A DNA stretch of 64,000 nt from Hyaloperonospora brassicae. Lineage: Eukaryota > Oomycota > Peronosporomycetes > Peronosporales > Peronosporaceae. Position numbers and translations under genes: made by a program. The notes under the pieces were generated by a model, which saw only the letters and a list, made by a program, of their open reading frames with translations, was not told the origin of the DNA and searched no databases. Shown here one piece after another: positions 42,713 to 55,866 of this stretch. The DNA lies in NCBI GenBank assembly GCA_947650285.1, contig CANTFL010001442.1:30713-94712 (forward strand), written 5' to 3'. Position 1 is the stretch's first letter; every line of letters starts with the position of its first letter.

Positions 42713-43960
42713 TTTTGACACGCCAGTATCAGTTTGTGCGCAGGTACATTCGTTATTGCGAGGTCTGTCAGCGGGTGAAGCCTATTCCTTCTTTCTGCTC
42801 GCGATTACAGCCTCTGCCGGTCTCGGCAGAGTGTCGGGAGTCTTTTTCCATTAACTTTGTCTTCGGGTTTCCCGAATACACTCACAATAATAATGGTATT
42901 CTTGTGCTTGTTGATCATTTCAGCAAGATGGTGCAACTTGATGCGTTTTCTGAGTCGATCTCTGCACAAGGATGTGTGCGTGTCTTCATCGACACAATGT
43001 TTCGACTACGAGGGTTACCCCGTAAACTCGTCTCCGACCGTGACCCTCAATTCACGGCGAAGTGTTGCTATCTGTGTTCCACACTTTGGTAACAGAGTTG
43101 AAAATGTCAACCTCTAATCATCCCGAAACCGATGGTCAGAAAGAACGTGCAAACCGTGTCCTCGAAGAAATACTTCGAGGATACGTCTTCTCCTTTTCGA
43201 GTTGACGTAGGTTCTTGCCGATGGTCTAATTCGCCATCAACAACTCCGTGCATACGTCCATGACGCATACACCGTTTTACGTCAAAGGCTTACGCCACCC
43301 ACGTATTCCCGCCCTGTTACAGAGTGACTTTGAGTTAAGGGCGGGTGGAACTCGCTTGAGAAAAACCGTTTCGGCTCTTGCTCATCACGTATCACTTCTC
43401 ACGCCGATACGTTTGACGCCGACGTCGACAATGTCGACATCGACGAAGTTGATCTTAGCAGTAGCGATGACTCTGCTGCTACATCAGACAATGATGATGA
43501 TGCTAGAATATTCGGCATCTTCAATGATCATCGAGCGAGGAAGTAGACACCCTCGCTGAAGAGGAGAAATACCTCCTATCAGTGCGCAAGAAGCGCAATT
43601 TTAGACACAACAACGAGTCAACAGAGAGATTCCTATTGACTCGAGAGGCGGTAGTCCGTTTCTTTCAGGACTCCATTGATAACACGATGGACCGCCAGAA
43701 ACGGACCGCAGACAAAAATGGGAGAGCAAATGTTCTTTCATTTAAGGTTAGCGACCTATTATTATTGTCCACTATAAACCTTCCTAGACATGCAGTCACT
43801 TATGTCGGCAGTAGTAGACTACTGCCGAAATAATTTGATCCCATTCGTGTATTGAACCTCAAAGGCAATGCATACAAAATTAAGCTGCCTCGTAGGATGC
43901 GCACGCATCCTACATTCTATGTTGGTCTTCTCCGCCCGTACTATCATTACGAGGCTCTCT
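42713..43960 (+). pseudogene. Integrase of element C
   Basis: The segment carries CEVCQRVKP, SINFVFGF (the first catalytic Asp replaced by Asn), VSDRDPQF, a broken HPETDGQ region and LLTREAVVRFFQDSI. The GPF/Y region follows with the GPF motif degraded. The TGA in the zinc domain (42716-42718) is at the same alignment position as in A and B, with an adjacent one-base deletion. Confidence 0.82.
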
Positions 43961-45427
43961 TCCGAGAACGGAGACAGCCGCCACGCTCAAGAATTTCCAA
44001 CACATTCTTGTGATCACGCACCATCCTTTTGTGTTAGTCCTACCGTAGCACAGTCTCCCGATGATCAGCCTCTAGCTTGTTGCGGAAGAGACGAATGTCG
44101 CGTTCGTTCTCGAGATGATCGAACGCGATTTCCCACCTTTCTTCTCCCTACCGGTACGGAGACATCGCACATTCGTCACAGATCATGCCGGCTACTGTAC
44201 CCGTGCTCCACGTCCTCCCTCAACTCGGTCAGGACGCGTTTATAGCGACTGCAAATCTCCTGAAGCCCCGGCGGCTGAGCCGGACCTTGTCTTCCCACCA
44301 CCACCGGAACCACTCGTGGATTCTTACGGTGGTCGACGCTTTTGCGTGGGGATTATCATGAGCGACTGCGTGATGAACGGGGAGCGACAAGTTATCTTGT
44401 CCGCTGGCGTGGGTATTCACAATCAGATGACAGCTGTGAGCCTCGATCGCAGCTGATGGCTGATGTTGAGGGTCTCGTCCACCAGTACGACGAGACTCAT
44501 CCAATTGGTCCTTGGGCCCATCGCTAAGGACGCGCTTTTGACGCTTGTAAACGGATTGCAAGTTTGCAATCGCGTCGTGCATATTAGCCCGAGATGTGCG
44601 CTCTTCTCCAGGGCGAACTAAGGGAAAGACTTCCCTTAAAGCGCGCTGCAATTTGACTACACATCTCGCACAAGGGTCACCCCATGTGAGGCAAGGAATG
44701 CCTGCCTCACGAGAAAATTAATGCAGCCGGTACCTTGCACCGGTTGGCGTTCGTTTTCGAAACTTGACGTGTACTTTCTCAAGTTTGGGAGCCACGCTTC
44801 TCGTCTTAATTTCTTTATATTTTGAACGAGCGCGTTCCACGCCTCCAAAAGAGAGTTTTTATAAGGGTATTGGTTACCGTTGTACAACCAATGCTTAAGA
44901 AAGGCATCGCGAAAGAAGTATTTTTAAGCGCGAAAGTTATTCGCGCTGGAACTTAAGTCCAGAAGCTCACTCGCATCAAATAATGGAATTCGAGGGTTTT
45001 GCCTTGTCTCGTGAGAAAAGCTATTGATGAGATGGTCGGGCAAGCGCAACGGCTTAAGATCATCAGGCTTTAACTTGGTAACTTCGACGGGACCACGGTC
45101 CTTAGAGCGACGACACCTCGCGCTATCACCACGATCAACTCGTGTGTCTTCGCACGAGCACCAATAATCGTACCCACTACCGTACTCATCATCGCTGCCG
45201 AGCAGACTATGACGCAAGTCGCGAGTCCGTTCATTCGACAGTTCCTTTGATGAAGTAAGAGGCACCGCAGGTAATCGCGGTGTCCCTGAAACATTTCCCG
45301 AATCAGACGCATCTGACCCGTCAGAGTAGATGAATCCCAACTCGAAGTCATCGTGTGCACGAGGTGTGATATCACGGGCGCTTGCAGCGACAGGATGTGT
45401 CTTCTTGGAGTCACCCCGCATAGACAT
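43947..45427 (-). pseudogene. Antisense ORF of element C
   Basis: The minus strand matches the B antisense protein in order: MSMRGDS start, TPRAHDD, an acidic GSDDE patch, HETRQNPRIPLFDASEL, SLLEAWNALVQNIKKLRREAW, and a GGCLRSRKRAS-like end. It is broken at least three times (near 44655, 44890 and 44924). It is shorter than in B at the N-terminal low-complexity part. It shows that the antisense ORF predates the split of the two subfamilies. Confidence 0.75.
44342..44527 (+). pseudogene. Chromodomain remnant of element C
   Basis: 61 codons preserving the core of the chromodomain (SYLVRWRGYSQS, then [19 protein letters not shown]). They are isolated from the rest of integrase by frameshifts. 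The second aromatic position (W in WNSW of A/B) is lost. Confidence 0.75.
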
Positions 45428-45556
45428 GCTAACTAGGCGAGGCAAGGTCAGTTATGAATGGATCTGACCAAACAAGTGCTCCCCGCCCCGATGATTTCCA
45501 CCGGGTGGCAAACCAAGTTTCAATAGTCACCGTGTGCCAATCAGAAAAGGGGTTGA

Positions 45557-45998
45557 TAGAACGGGGTACCCGTTGCATGAAATTGTCATCAGGACGAAAC
45601 TGGCAATAAATAATATTACGTTGAATATTCTTTAAACAATATCACTAAGTATAGTGATACGGTTGGGAGAACTGAAGTATCTACTCATTGCATGATATTG
45701 TGATTATATGAACCCACCAATCGCTGCTAGACGTGCGCAATGGGTGGTGAGTAGACGTCATCGTACGCTTAGTTATAATCGTATAATTAAGTCAGGACAA
45801 GTAGAGAAACAAGAGTTATAGGACTTAGTTGTATTAGATAACAGTTTCCCTTTTCCTACAACTGGAGACTTACCTGAATTGTTCATCCTTCCTTTGCGTA
45901 GTGCTTACACTTAGCAGGGCACCAACTTCACTGCTGTTGTCAGTGAAAGTTGACTCCGTCCTGGCAGTCCAGTACGTAGCTTTCGATGCCCCATTACA
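45557..45998 (+). repeat. LTR2, shared by C and C' (hybrid)
   Basis: A complete 442-bp LTR from TAGAACGGGG to CCCCATTACA. Diagnostic bases in its left part agree with LTR3 (55299-55738) and those in its right part with LTR1. The switch lies between 45733 and 45836, so it is the product of an LTR-LTR crossover. Confidence 0.85.
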
Positions 45999-47278
45999 CC
46001 TGGTAGCGCTTTGTAGTTCTTCCAAGGACCACAATCGCATCGCCCGACCTGAATATGTTGGACGATGATAAAGGCGACAGCTTTCACGGAAACCGTATAA
46101 GCTGCTCCTATTTGAGCGATGTTGAACGGCGTGTGATCAAACGAATGAGCTCGACCGTTGGCGATGAAGCTATCTGGTTTATTCTATCCACAAGTGATAG
46201 GGACCAGCAGCATACCGTCATTAGCAAATCTTGCAAAGAAAAATTGATGAGTCGCGATCGCAGGTGACCTTGTTGCAAAACAAGATCACCAGTGGACTGA
46301 AACTTTGAGACAGCAGCAGTATCAGTCCGCAGAGTCGACACGTGAGCGTTGACGGGAATATCTCAAGCTAGATATCTCCAAGTATCAAGGAGTCGAGGAA
46401 TACTTCCTGTTAAGATGGTTCGTCGAGGTAGACGGTGCCATCAAGGCTCGTCGTATCGACGATGAGCGAATTCAAGTCGCATTTGCTCAGTATTACTTGG
46501 CAAGGCACGCCAGGAATTGTGTCCTGGACCTCAAGTTGCACGACCCATATGTGTTTTTGGGTCGTTAAACATGTTCAGTACCCTGATCAGCGAAACTTTT
46601 GATCCGCCCGGGGTAGAGTTCCGGACTCTATCAGAGCTCCTGCAACTCAAACAAGGTAAACGTAAGGTTCACGCTTACGCTCAACATGTGCGTTACCTTT
46701 CAAGTTGCATGGCAGCAAACCCTGTGGAAGAATTTGTGTTGATCATAATATTCATTTAAGGACTTGCGGATGGTCCCGTCAATGACCATTTGATCCGCGA
46801 AGAGCTTAAGACGATCTCGGAAGCAATCTACGCTGGGGAGCAGGAATAATTTAGTGTGAGACAGACTCACACTACACTGACCCCTTCTCGTACACAGAGA
46901 CGACCATCGGTCGGAGGTCCAGAGCCAGTGGAACTCTGTTATGTCGAGGGCGAGAAACCTTGCCCTGCGAACGACAAGCGATTGCTGAGATGACATCGCT
47001 GTCACAAGCTGGGAAACTAAGCATATGAATGCATTGTCCCCCGCTCAGTACCTCGCGGTTCTGAGCGTAGCAAACGTTCACCATTCAGGATAACTGGAGG
47101 GAGAGGGTACGAAGCTGTTGCAAATCCAAAACAGCGAAGCGGACGACCATAAATTCGACGAGGTCAGTAGGGGCGGAGCGGCCTACTGATCCAGCAACAT
47201 CAAGAGAATTTGCAAGTCCCTTGACGAAGGTTGCTCCCGAAACGCAGGCTCAGTGTGTCTCGACACCTGGTGATGAGG
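45999..47278 (+). pseudogene. C': second gag copy, cut at a rearrangement breakpoint
   Basis: Nearly identical to 38526-39806, including the stops in gag1 and gag2. It ends abruptly after the GGTGATGAGG that precedes the protease. The missing remainder of this unit is found in inverted orientation as D. Confidence 0.88.
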
Positions 47279-50200
47279 TGTCCTAAACGCATAATTGACT
47301 ATGCTGGATATGTGTAGAGATATACGTTCTCTCGCAGAGCTCCTTCACTGCGCAACCTTTTTTTTGCTAAAGCTAAATAAACCTAGCTTATATAAGTAAT
47401 ATTCTTACATGGTCATCGATCCTTACAAAGCTTTACAGGTCTGCCATCATATGCAGTGTCAGTATATAGTTTAGAACTGCAGTGTTTGGGTACTCGCGCA
47501 AAACGTCTTATGCCTTAACAAATGTTTTTTGTGTTTTAATAATCTCCGCGCATTAAGTCAGTTTCAATCGGATATTACTAAAATGATTGATTTCCACACA
47601 AAAATAGGTCTCTTACACCTGGATTTTAATTAAATGTCGTTCGTTTAGGAGATAACATCTTTAATTGTTTATTGACCAGCGTGGAAGGTCAAAGTTTCTG
47701 TTAAAAAGATATAACTTGCGAGAAGGCAGTGATTCGATAGTTTATGTTATGTTCATGTACTCACAAGAAAGTTGACACTCTCATCATGAACATATTTTAT
47801 GGAGCATAAGGTGGCTTGAGCTCATTCTAGTGATGCCTGTTGTTCAATATATGCTTTATACGTCCTCAACATTCCCCAATCAATCTATTATATATATTTT
47901 TCACGAATGATTATTAATTGTACATCCGAGATCTGCTGGCAAAAATAAGATTCCTGCTTCAAGCTTTTTTTACATCGATATGTCTTAATAAAATCTTATA
48001 CTAACAGCTATTAACGTATGTTAAAATATATTTCTGACCAATTGTATCTTAATTCATTAAGTTGTACCATCACTCTACCTTAGCAATATGCAATAAATTC
48101 GCAAATAAAACCAAGACAAGCATAAACAATTTAAATACGTTTCCGTCCAAATTGACCTAACCTGTAGTTATACCTAATTCAATAATTATAACTAAGGTAT
48201 ACTTTAGATAAAGATCGTTATGAAATTGTATACGAGGCCTATACATATGTAATAGTGACAGTATTACGAGACAAGTTATTCTGTGTTATTTGACGCATAT
48301 ATAAAGTTGTAAGTATTTACTAATTTTATAAATGTAGATGTAATTGGATCATGAGAAAACTTTAAGTGCGATTTAATCATCATCTCCATTAATGCCTTAC
48401 GATTACCGACCCTGGACTCTGGCACGTTGCTCGGCGAGATCATCCGATATTACGACTTAGCAATTTGTACCATTGCTATTCACTTCCTTGCTTTACCGTC
48501 CACTAATACGACACTTTACAAACATCTACTTACTAATAAAAGCATGTAGTGATTGATACGAATAAAAGTCTTCTTTTCGAATAGGATGCAAAAATGTTTT
48601 TGTAGCCGACAAATCAGAGCAATACACAAAGATTGTTGAAGATGTTACGAAGTTAAAAATTAAATATAGGTAGCCTAAGGGATCATCAAAGCGATACTTC
48701 GTTGATCTTCAGATAGGTAACTACCATTATATAAATTCCTTTGTTTTTATTGATAAATGATAAAGTTTTCCGAATGAGCGCTGACCAATTGTCTTATTCG
48801 CTAAAATGAACATATGCGTGAGGCGTCGAGTGATAGTAAAGTATCTTAGAATATTGGTTCCTGTGTCCATTTTACTTCCCAATCTAAATTGGTTTGCTAT
48901 TACTGAAGCCATGCTATAAATTACTACCCGCTAGCGTTATTATTATTCTGTGACAAATTGTTCGGGAAATTCACCGCTGAGTGACTGTCTCAGACGTACA
49001 TACGCATTTATCATAGCCTTTACATGCTTATTCGTATATCAAATGTTTATGTCAACTTTATAAGAAGCATAAATTTGACATGTTCAGACACTATTTAAAA
49101 TGAGAAGTGAGCAAAATATTTATTTTCAAAGTCAATACAGCAAAAGAAATGTGCAAGAATAATCGACTAAGCTGTGTCTCTTATACATGACACCATACTA
49201 AGTGTCATAATATCTCATATTCATGATCGAATCGCTCTTGAAACAGAACAAATTCTCATTCTTCCCCCTTATAGGCATGATTAAATCATTTATAATTTTG
49301 GAAGATTTATCTGACCTCGCTTTTGTGCGATTTCTTACCAGCTTGACTTCTTCAAAGGCATATTCTTGCGCTCGTGAATACATTGACGATGAATTGTCAA
49401 GAAATTCATAACCATTTCACAAAAAATTATTAAATCAAAGATATAATCAGCTAAATATATTATAGTCGGGTCCTTTCGAAGATTATGATCCGATAAAATA
49501 TACTGAAAATTTGAAAACGGCAAATGTTTTTTCTAATACGTACAAAATATTATATTTTATTAATTTGTTGCTATATCGATAATAATATGAGGCAAAGATT
49601 TTCCTTGAACGGCTGGTATTCTTATTAACCGCAATTAGCCTAACCTTTATTCTGCGTCATATTCGTATATAATGAGTTTAAAATTCTGTGCAAAATTATT
49701 TCAGAAATCGACATGAGCTCATAGCACCTATTTATGCTGCATTTGATGTCTTACATTTTTCAACACGATCAGAAAGAATACGATCTGCACGCTGACGTAG
49801 TTTAGAAGCTATTGAAAGGGATTTGCTTCGAAGCTGTCGGGTTTCTACGGCTATAGGTGTAATAGGTTAAAGAATGACGTTTTTAGTATATAGTTGAGCT
49901 CCAATAGAATATTATTTTGAAGTCTTTTAAAAAGCTGATGCGTTTTTTGCAAGATGATTAATGATCAAACCTATGTACACAATGTGTACGTGATTGTTTA
50001 TTCAACCGTTTCTTAGCGATTCAATGCACGATTACTACAATACTTAGACACTCCTAATGCTGCGAAATATATTTTTTTAAATAATAGATTTTGTCGACAA
50101 TTTTTGTTGATTTAATGCTATTGGTTGATGCATCCCTTACGAAGAACGGATAACACATAATTGTTTTTGATAACAGACATACAAGCATATTCTTATTTTA

Positions 50201-53200
50201 GACTTCTGGGCGGTCGAAATTGTACATTAAAATGCCATTATATTGTGTAATCAAAACCGGCGAGTTCTGTGACTATTATTAACTTCTTAGAAAACGTTCG
50301 ACCATTAGGCTAGCCGTGAACAACGTGCAAAGTAGCACTTCAAAATTATTCGGGACACATGCTCTACTTATTGGACAATTTTAACGATGTGAGGCATTAG
50401 AAATAACAATACAAGATTTTACGACGTCGATATCAGACGGTGACGTTGCAGGCCGTTTGACGCAGAATCTATAATTTCGAGCATATGTTGGTGGTATACT
50501 TTGCATAAAACTACTATATGAAGACATTCGAAGCATAGATAACGAGGCTTTCGCAAGATTTATGATATCGTTAGAAGTCTATCATTCGCTTGTGCGTATA
50601 ACGTAATGTCATCAGGTCGATCATTTATTATAAGTTACATGGCCAGATCCGTAGGCGGACAGAATCTTAACATGCAACAAAGCCATTTCATACCTCTGTT
50701 AAATATATAGTGAGGTCCTAATTATTTTTCTTTATGCTTTCGTTACGATCTTGTCATGATATAGAGGTTGTACATATTGGCTACCTACCCACTACGTCGA
50801 CTTGACATCATATCATTTGCTTTGATCTACGTAGCACACTACTTCGGCAACGTCGGCTGTAATCGATTTGTTGCATGACCGCTTAAACGGACGACAGTCA
50901 GAGCTGATCATGTGCCCGATTAAGTTCACAACACGAGAGTCATGGTCGCGGTGCGCGCGTGTAGGAGGCATACACGGCATCAATGCCATCAATAGTCAGC
51001 ATAAGCATGCGGTATTATACTTCGTTCATACAGCGCAGAAAATGTAAATCAAGCTAAAAACGCTAATTGTTGTGGCTTCTATAACGAAAGATGAAGATGC
51101 GGATGGATATATATATTCCGTCATAATAGTGGGTAACAAAGCTATCGATTATTCATTTTACATTTGGCCGTAAATTGTAATCACCGTAATCTATGAATAA
51201 CAATACGAAAAAGCTTACGTAATAAAAGTTTGAGGCACATGCCCAAATTAGTGGTGTGTATGCAAATGTTTTATTTCCATTCCTACAGATGTAGAACATG
51301 ATTTAGCCATTGTGGTGTTATGTAGTTTAATTTATCTATGATCATCACTTCGAAAAATGCGCTGAGTCTCTGCTTTACTTCAGTTTTAGAATGACATCTC
51401 TCGGTTAAGGAGTGAGCGGACGGTAGTTTGTTTGTTGCAACAGCGCATTCGCTGTACTTGTACGTCGGTAAGCATTGGATATAAAGACAAATTCATGATC
51501 ATCATATTGTATTGTTATATCCACCCGTCCGCATTTGATTACGCTTAGATTGGCTAGACGCATGTTGTTTTAATGTCTACGCCATAGATTTCTCACGGAC
51601 CAGCGCCTATGCAAATAGTAACTTAAGTGATTTTAGAAAAAGCGTATACATTCTAAAAATATAGGCCCATGCGTTGATTCTGATATATTAAGCGTGGGAT
51701 TACGACTTGATCGAGCGTCCAATCTTAACGCATACAAAACAACCTCACGATGTGTTTAATGTGTTTACAGGTTAGAGTAAGTAAAATACGTTAGGTACGA
51801 CATGGGCGAGCAAGTAGACTTCATTTTAAATTACTGATAACCTTTATATTAGCCGATGCGGTACTCATTTTGGTATTTCTTTTATTTTTAAACCTTCTTG
51901 ATCTACGTCTTTGTTTATCTACTCTTTATAATCTATCTTGTACATTTACATTTATTTAGCATAAATTTTTGTCTTTGATTTTATTTAATTACTTCAGATA
52001 TAAGATAAAGCCGTACACAGCTTACAGGTGACTATAGTAAATAAAGACCACTATTTTAAATGGTATGAGTATATGTATAACGTTTTGGCATCATCTCGAT
52101 GCGTACTTCTTATAGTAAACATTCAAACTATTTATTCAATAAAGAGTCAATTGAGCTTGTTACGGGCCTGTTCACATGTAATGCATGGAGTTAGTATGTC
52201 TTCTGACGCACGTAACAAAGTTGTTTTGACAATATGCTGTGCGCAGACGTTTAAGGCTTGTCGTTTATGTTACATATATCATTAAAAGTAAAATAAATCA
52301 CATTGTACAGACAAGTTAAAAATAAGCTTTATGTACGATGTACCAGTAAATTTAAACAACTACTTAATGTATAATAAATGCACAGATATATATTTGTCAA
52401 CTGCATTACCAAAATTCCAGTGAAATGATCGAAGATAAAAAGGGTATGATGATAGAAATTTACCTGAATACGTAAAAAAGTGTGGACTGTGTCGAATAGA
52501 ACGACCAAGTTCTAAGCAAAAGTTGTATGAGTTGATGCTTCGAACAATTACTTAATTGATTTCATTTGGATCACACCGCGATGAGTCATTTATTACGTAA
52601 AAGGAAGATGACAAATTTGATACAAAATACCCTGCTTTTGGTAAAATAAAATATATTATTTTCCTTCTAGACTAACAATCAAAGAGTGTTACCATTAAAA
52701 AGAAATTGTAATCTTAACATCATCGATATGTTATTCCGGAACTAAGCATCTGAGTTTGCATTGACTATGCAAACACAGTCGGGAATATAAAAATCGATAT
52801 AAAAAAACATGTGATTTCCCTATTCACTTTCAATCTTGCCAGCCTTTGATGCATGGAAATTTCGGTAAGTATGCGATTGCTTAGTGTCGGATATTTGTCC
52901 GATCTACGTCGTTTCTCGCTGTTATAAGCATACCACATCATTTTGGTTACAATAAAATGGTATTATGTTACATGGGTGACCAACCTATATTATCTAATGT
53001 AAAATAATGGAAAGTATATTTTCTTTATTCCCGGATGCGAAAATCTAAGCTAATTATTGTGGTATTAAAATCATTCATATATTGTATATGGTTCGATCAA
53101 ATGCTGAGCAGATTTCTGTTATGTCCAATATTTATGATTTTGTAGAACACCCGCTAATCTATCTAAAAGAGCTCGTCGAGTCAATCTATATCACAGCTAG

Positions 53201-55298
53201 AAGGTATCTATATAATGGTAGCTCATCTGGTTTTCAGCCATATCAATTCGACTTTGTTTTTTCTTGAGAACAAACTCTCTTGACTCATGTTGTTATGAGT
53301 GTTGCTACGAGACTAACTCTTCTGTCGATGTATTTTTCACTTAAAATTTTATATATAAATATGTGGACTAACCTTACTGACCATTAAAATGTAATTAAAC
53401 AACGTTTGCCGCGCGATTTATCTCCACTGTCAGGGCTACTTTGCGATCTCACTTCATCAAAAAGTACATTTAAAACGATAAATTAAATTATGTTTCAATG
53501 CATCATACGAATACTAAGTATGTCGCTAATGTTCTTATTGGATAAGACATTTCTATAGATTTGGTAATAAATAAACAATTACTACGTCATCGTATAAAAT
53601 AAACAAAATTGATCATTCAAGCCTAATCATTCTAGCCAAATGACTTGCTTTTTTAATTTAAATAATTTTACAAAGATCGCTTACTAAGATGATTTCAGCT
53701 AAGTCTTGGTAAAATATAATATCATAATTATTATACATCATGTCTGTTGAACATATAATTTATAACACATAACATAATGGAAACGAAATGTAAATAATTT
53801 GAGATGAGGTCTGCAAGGGATTCTACTTGCGTATGCTTTGACTATATTGTCTAACGATACACGCATTCAATCATATGTGTACACAATAGGATGAAAAAAG
53901 TGTTAATCAGCTAAATGCAGACTCATTGCCAATAAAGAATAAGTAGGATAGTATAAAGGCTCTTAAAAATATATGTCCGATATGACATAAATGTTTTATT
54001 TACGTATTATCATTAGAGGGATAATTTATATTCTATCGTGCTGGAGCTGCAACGAGGTTAAGTCATATTACAGTAATTTTAAAAAGCCACTAAAAAAATG
54101 ATAATGGTATATTTTTTATAAAGAGCGCTCTATTCAGTTTTCATTCAATACAGAATTAATAGTATAGAACAGATTATTTTTTAGATAGCAGTTACAGGAC
54201 ATTTATATTTTATTTAGATGACTTAATTGATCGTATAGTCACCTTTTACAGTCCACATAATATTTTACAACGATTAAATGCTAAATTGGTATGGTTTTTC
54301 AAACATATGATAGCATCTCAGCTAGAATTGTTTAATCGAGATATTTATTTTGCAAAACTTGCAAAGACAGTGTCGTCGGATGTACCCAATATTTATGTTA
54401 GACGAGCTCATTGCAAGAAATGCATGGCGAGATGCACAAATTATCGCTGACTTCGGTAGTCAATCGGGCTGATATTATCGTGAGTTCATGAAGAAGTGCT
54501 TTGTGAATTTAAAAACTAAATAATAGCATGCGATGCCATTTATTATAAAGTTTGTACAGCAAGTCTACCTTTTATTATTAAGGCTTATATTTTGTTGGGT
54601 CTGTGTCGCTCATTTGCCAGATTGTTCCTTAACTTATATACTATCACCCAAATGAAGTAACGAATGGGCCGCTCAACCGTTTTTTTTGTATTCTTCATGT
54701 ACTGTGATGTTTGACAACGAAAATGGCCAGACAGCAAAGTTAATGCGCATTAAAAATCCTCCATTGTAAACTCTGAAACAGACGTTTCAATAGTTTTGAT
54801 ATCAACGTATATTAATTATATCAACAAGTAAACGATTTTCGCCGTAATCACTAAAAATGTACTGTACAGTAATTGATAAATTTAACTTACTGTTACAATG
54901 CGACATATGATGTTGCATCCTTTTACGAGAAGTATAACCGCAGATACTTGTTTCAACTCCTAAAAAGGAATTTTACTTTATATATATATCGTAATTGGGT
55001 GAGAGCCGCTTTACCGTCGTAAATTGTTAAAGCTTTGAGGAAGCGCTCGTATCTAAAAGGTAAATTTAACTTGTTCATAAAATTTTTCTCTACTATTAGC
55101 AAAAGCGCGAATATGATCCCTAGCTCATGGAAACCACTCAAATATAGAGCCAATCATTGTTAAATGATTAGTAGTATTGGCACCTCAAAAATACACTAAT
55201 TATAATTTGGTTCGTAATTACCGCTATATGTATTCTGCCTATGCCTATATTTTTGTAATTATCTATACCACTTTATATCTACTTAATGTGATGGGTTG
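47279..55298. other. 8-kb AT-rich gene-free segment
   Basis: Very AT-rich, with only chance ORFs (none above 95 codons). I see no domain, tRNA or transposon end other than the dispersed repeat at 54997-55200. Under the inversion model this is the former right flank of the C tandem, now reversed. Confidence 0.6.
54997..55200 (-). repeat. Dispersed repeat, copy 2
   Basis: Inverted partner of 29837-30040. It ends just about 100 bp from LTR3. It shows that the same old repeat family lies on both sides of the C element. Confidence 0.7.
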
Positions 55299-55738
55299 TG
55301 TAACGGGGCTCCGACAGCTACGTACTGGACCGCCAGGACGGAGTCAACTTTTACTGACAACAGTGAAGTTTAGTGCCCTGCTAAGTGTAAACACTTCGAA
55401 AAAGAAGGATGAACAATTCAGGCAAGGCTTCAGTTGTAGGAACAGGGAAACTGTTATTTAATACAACTAAGTCCTATAACTCTTGTTTCTCTACTTGTCC
55501 TGACTTAATTATACGATTATAACTAAGCGTACGATGACGTCTACTCACCACCCATTGCGCACGTCTAGCAGCGATTGGTGGGTTCATATAATCACAATAT
55601 CATGCAATGAGTAGATTCTTCAGTCCTCCCAACAGTATCACTATACTTACTGATATTGTTAAAAGAATATTCAACGTAATATTATTTATTGCCAGTTTCG
55701 TCCTGATGACAATTTCATGCAACGGGTACCCCGTTCTA
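55299..55738 (-). repeat. LTR3 (3' LTR of D)
   Basis: 440 bp from TGTAACGGGG (reversed end) to the complement of TAGAACGGGG. It is more diverged from LTR1 and LTR2 than these are from each other in their right halves. It agrees with LTR2 in the left half. Confidence 0.88.
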
Positions 55739-55866
55739 TCAACCCCTTTTCTGATTGGCACACGGTGACTATTAAAACTTGGTTGCCACCCGGTGGAAAT
55801 CATCGGGGCGGGGAGCACTTGTTTGGTCAGATCCATTCATAACTGACCTTGCCTCGCCTAGTTAGC

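Larger units (their letters stand above)
38148..45998 (+). mobile_element. Element C: decayed gypsy element, second subfamily
   Basis: It has the same architecture as A/B but is clearly diverged and broken by many stops. The LTRs are 38148-38525 (5' end missing) and 45557-45998. The right LTR is directly followed by a second primer-binding site and gag (C'), so C is the left unit of a tandem. Internal length (38526-45556) is 7031 bp. C and D share the same inactivating mutations. Confidence 0.9.
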
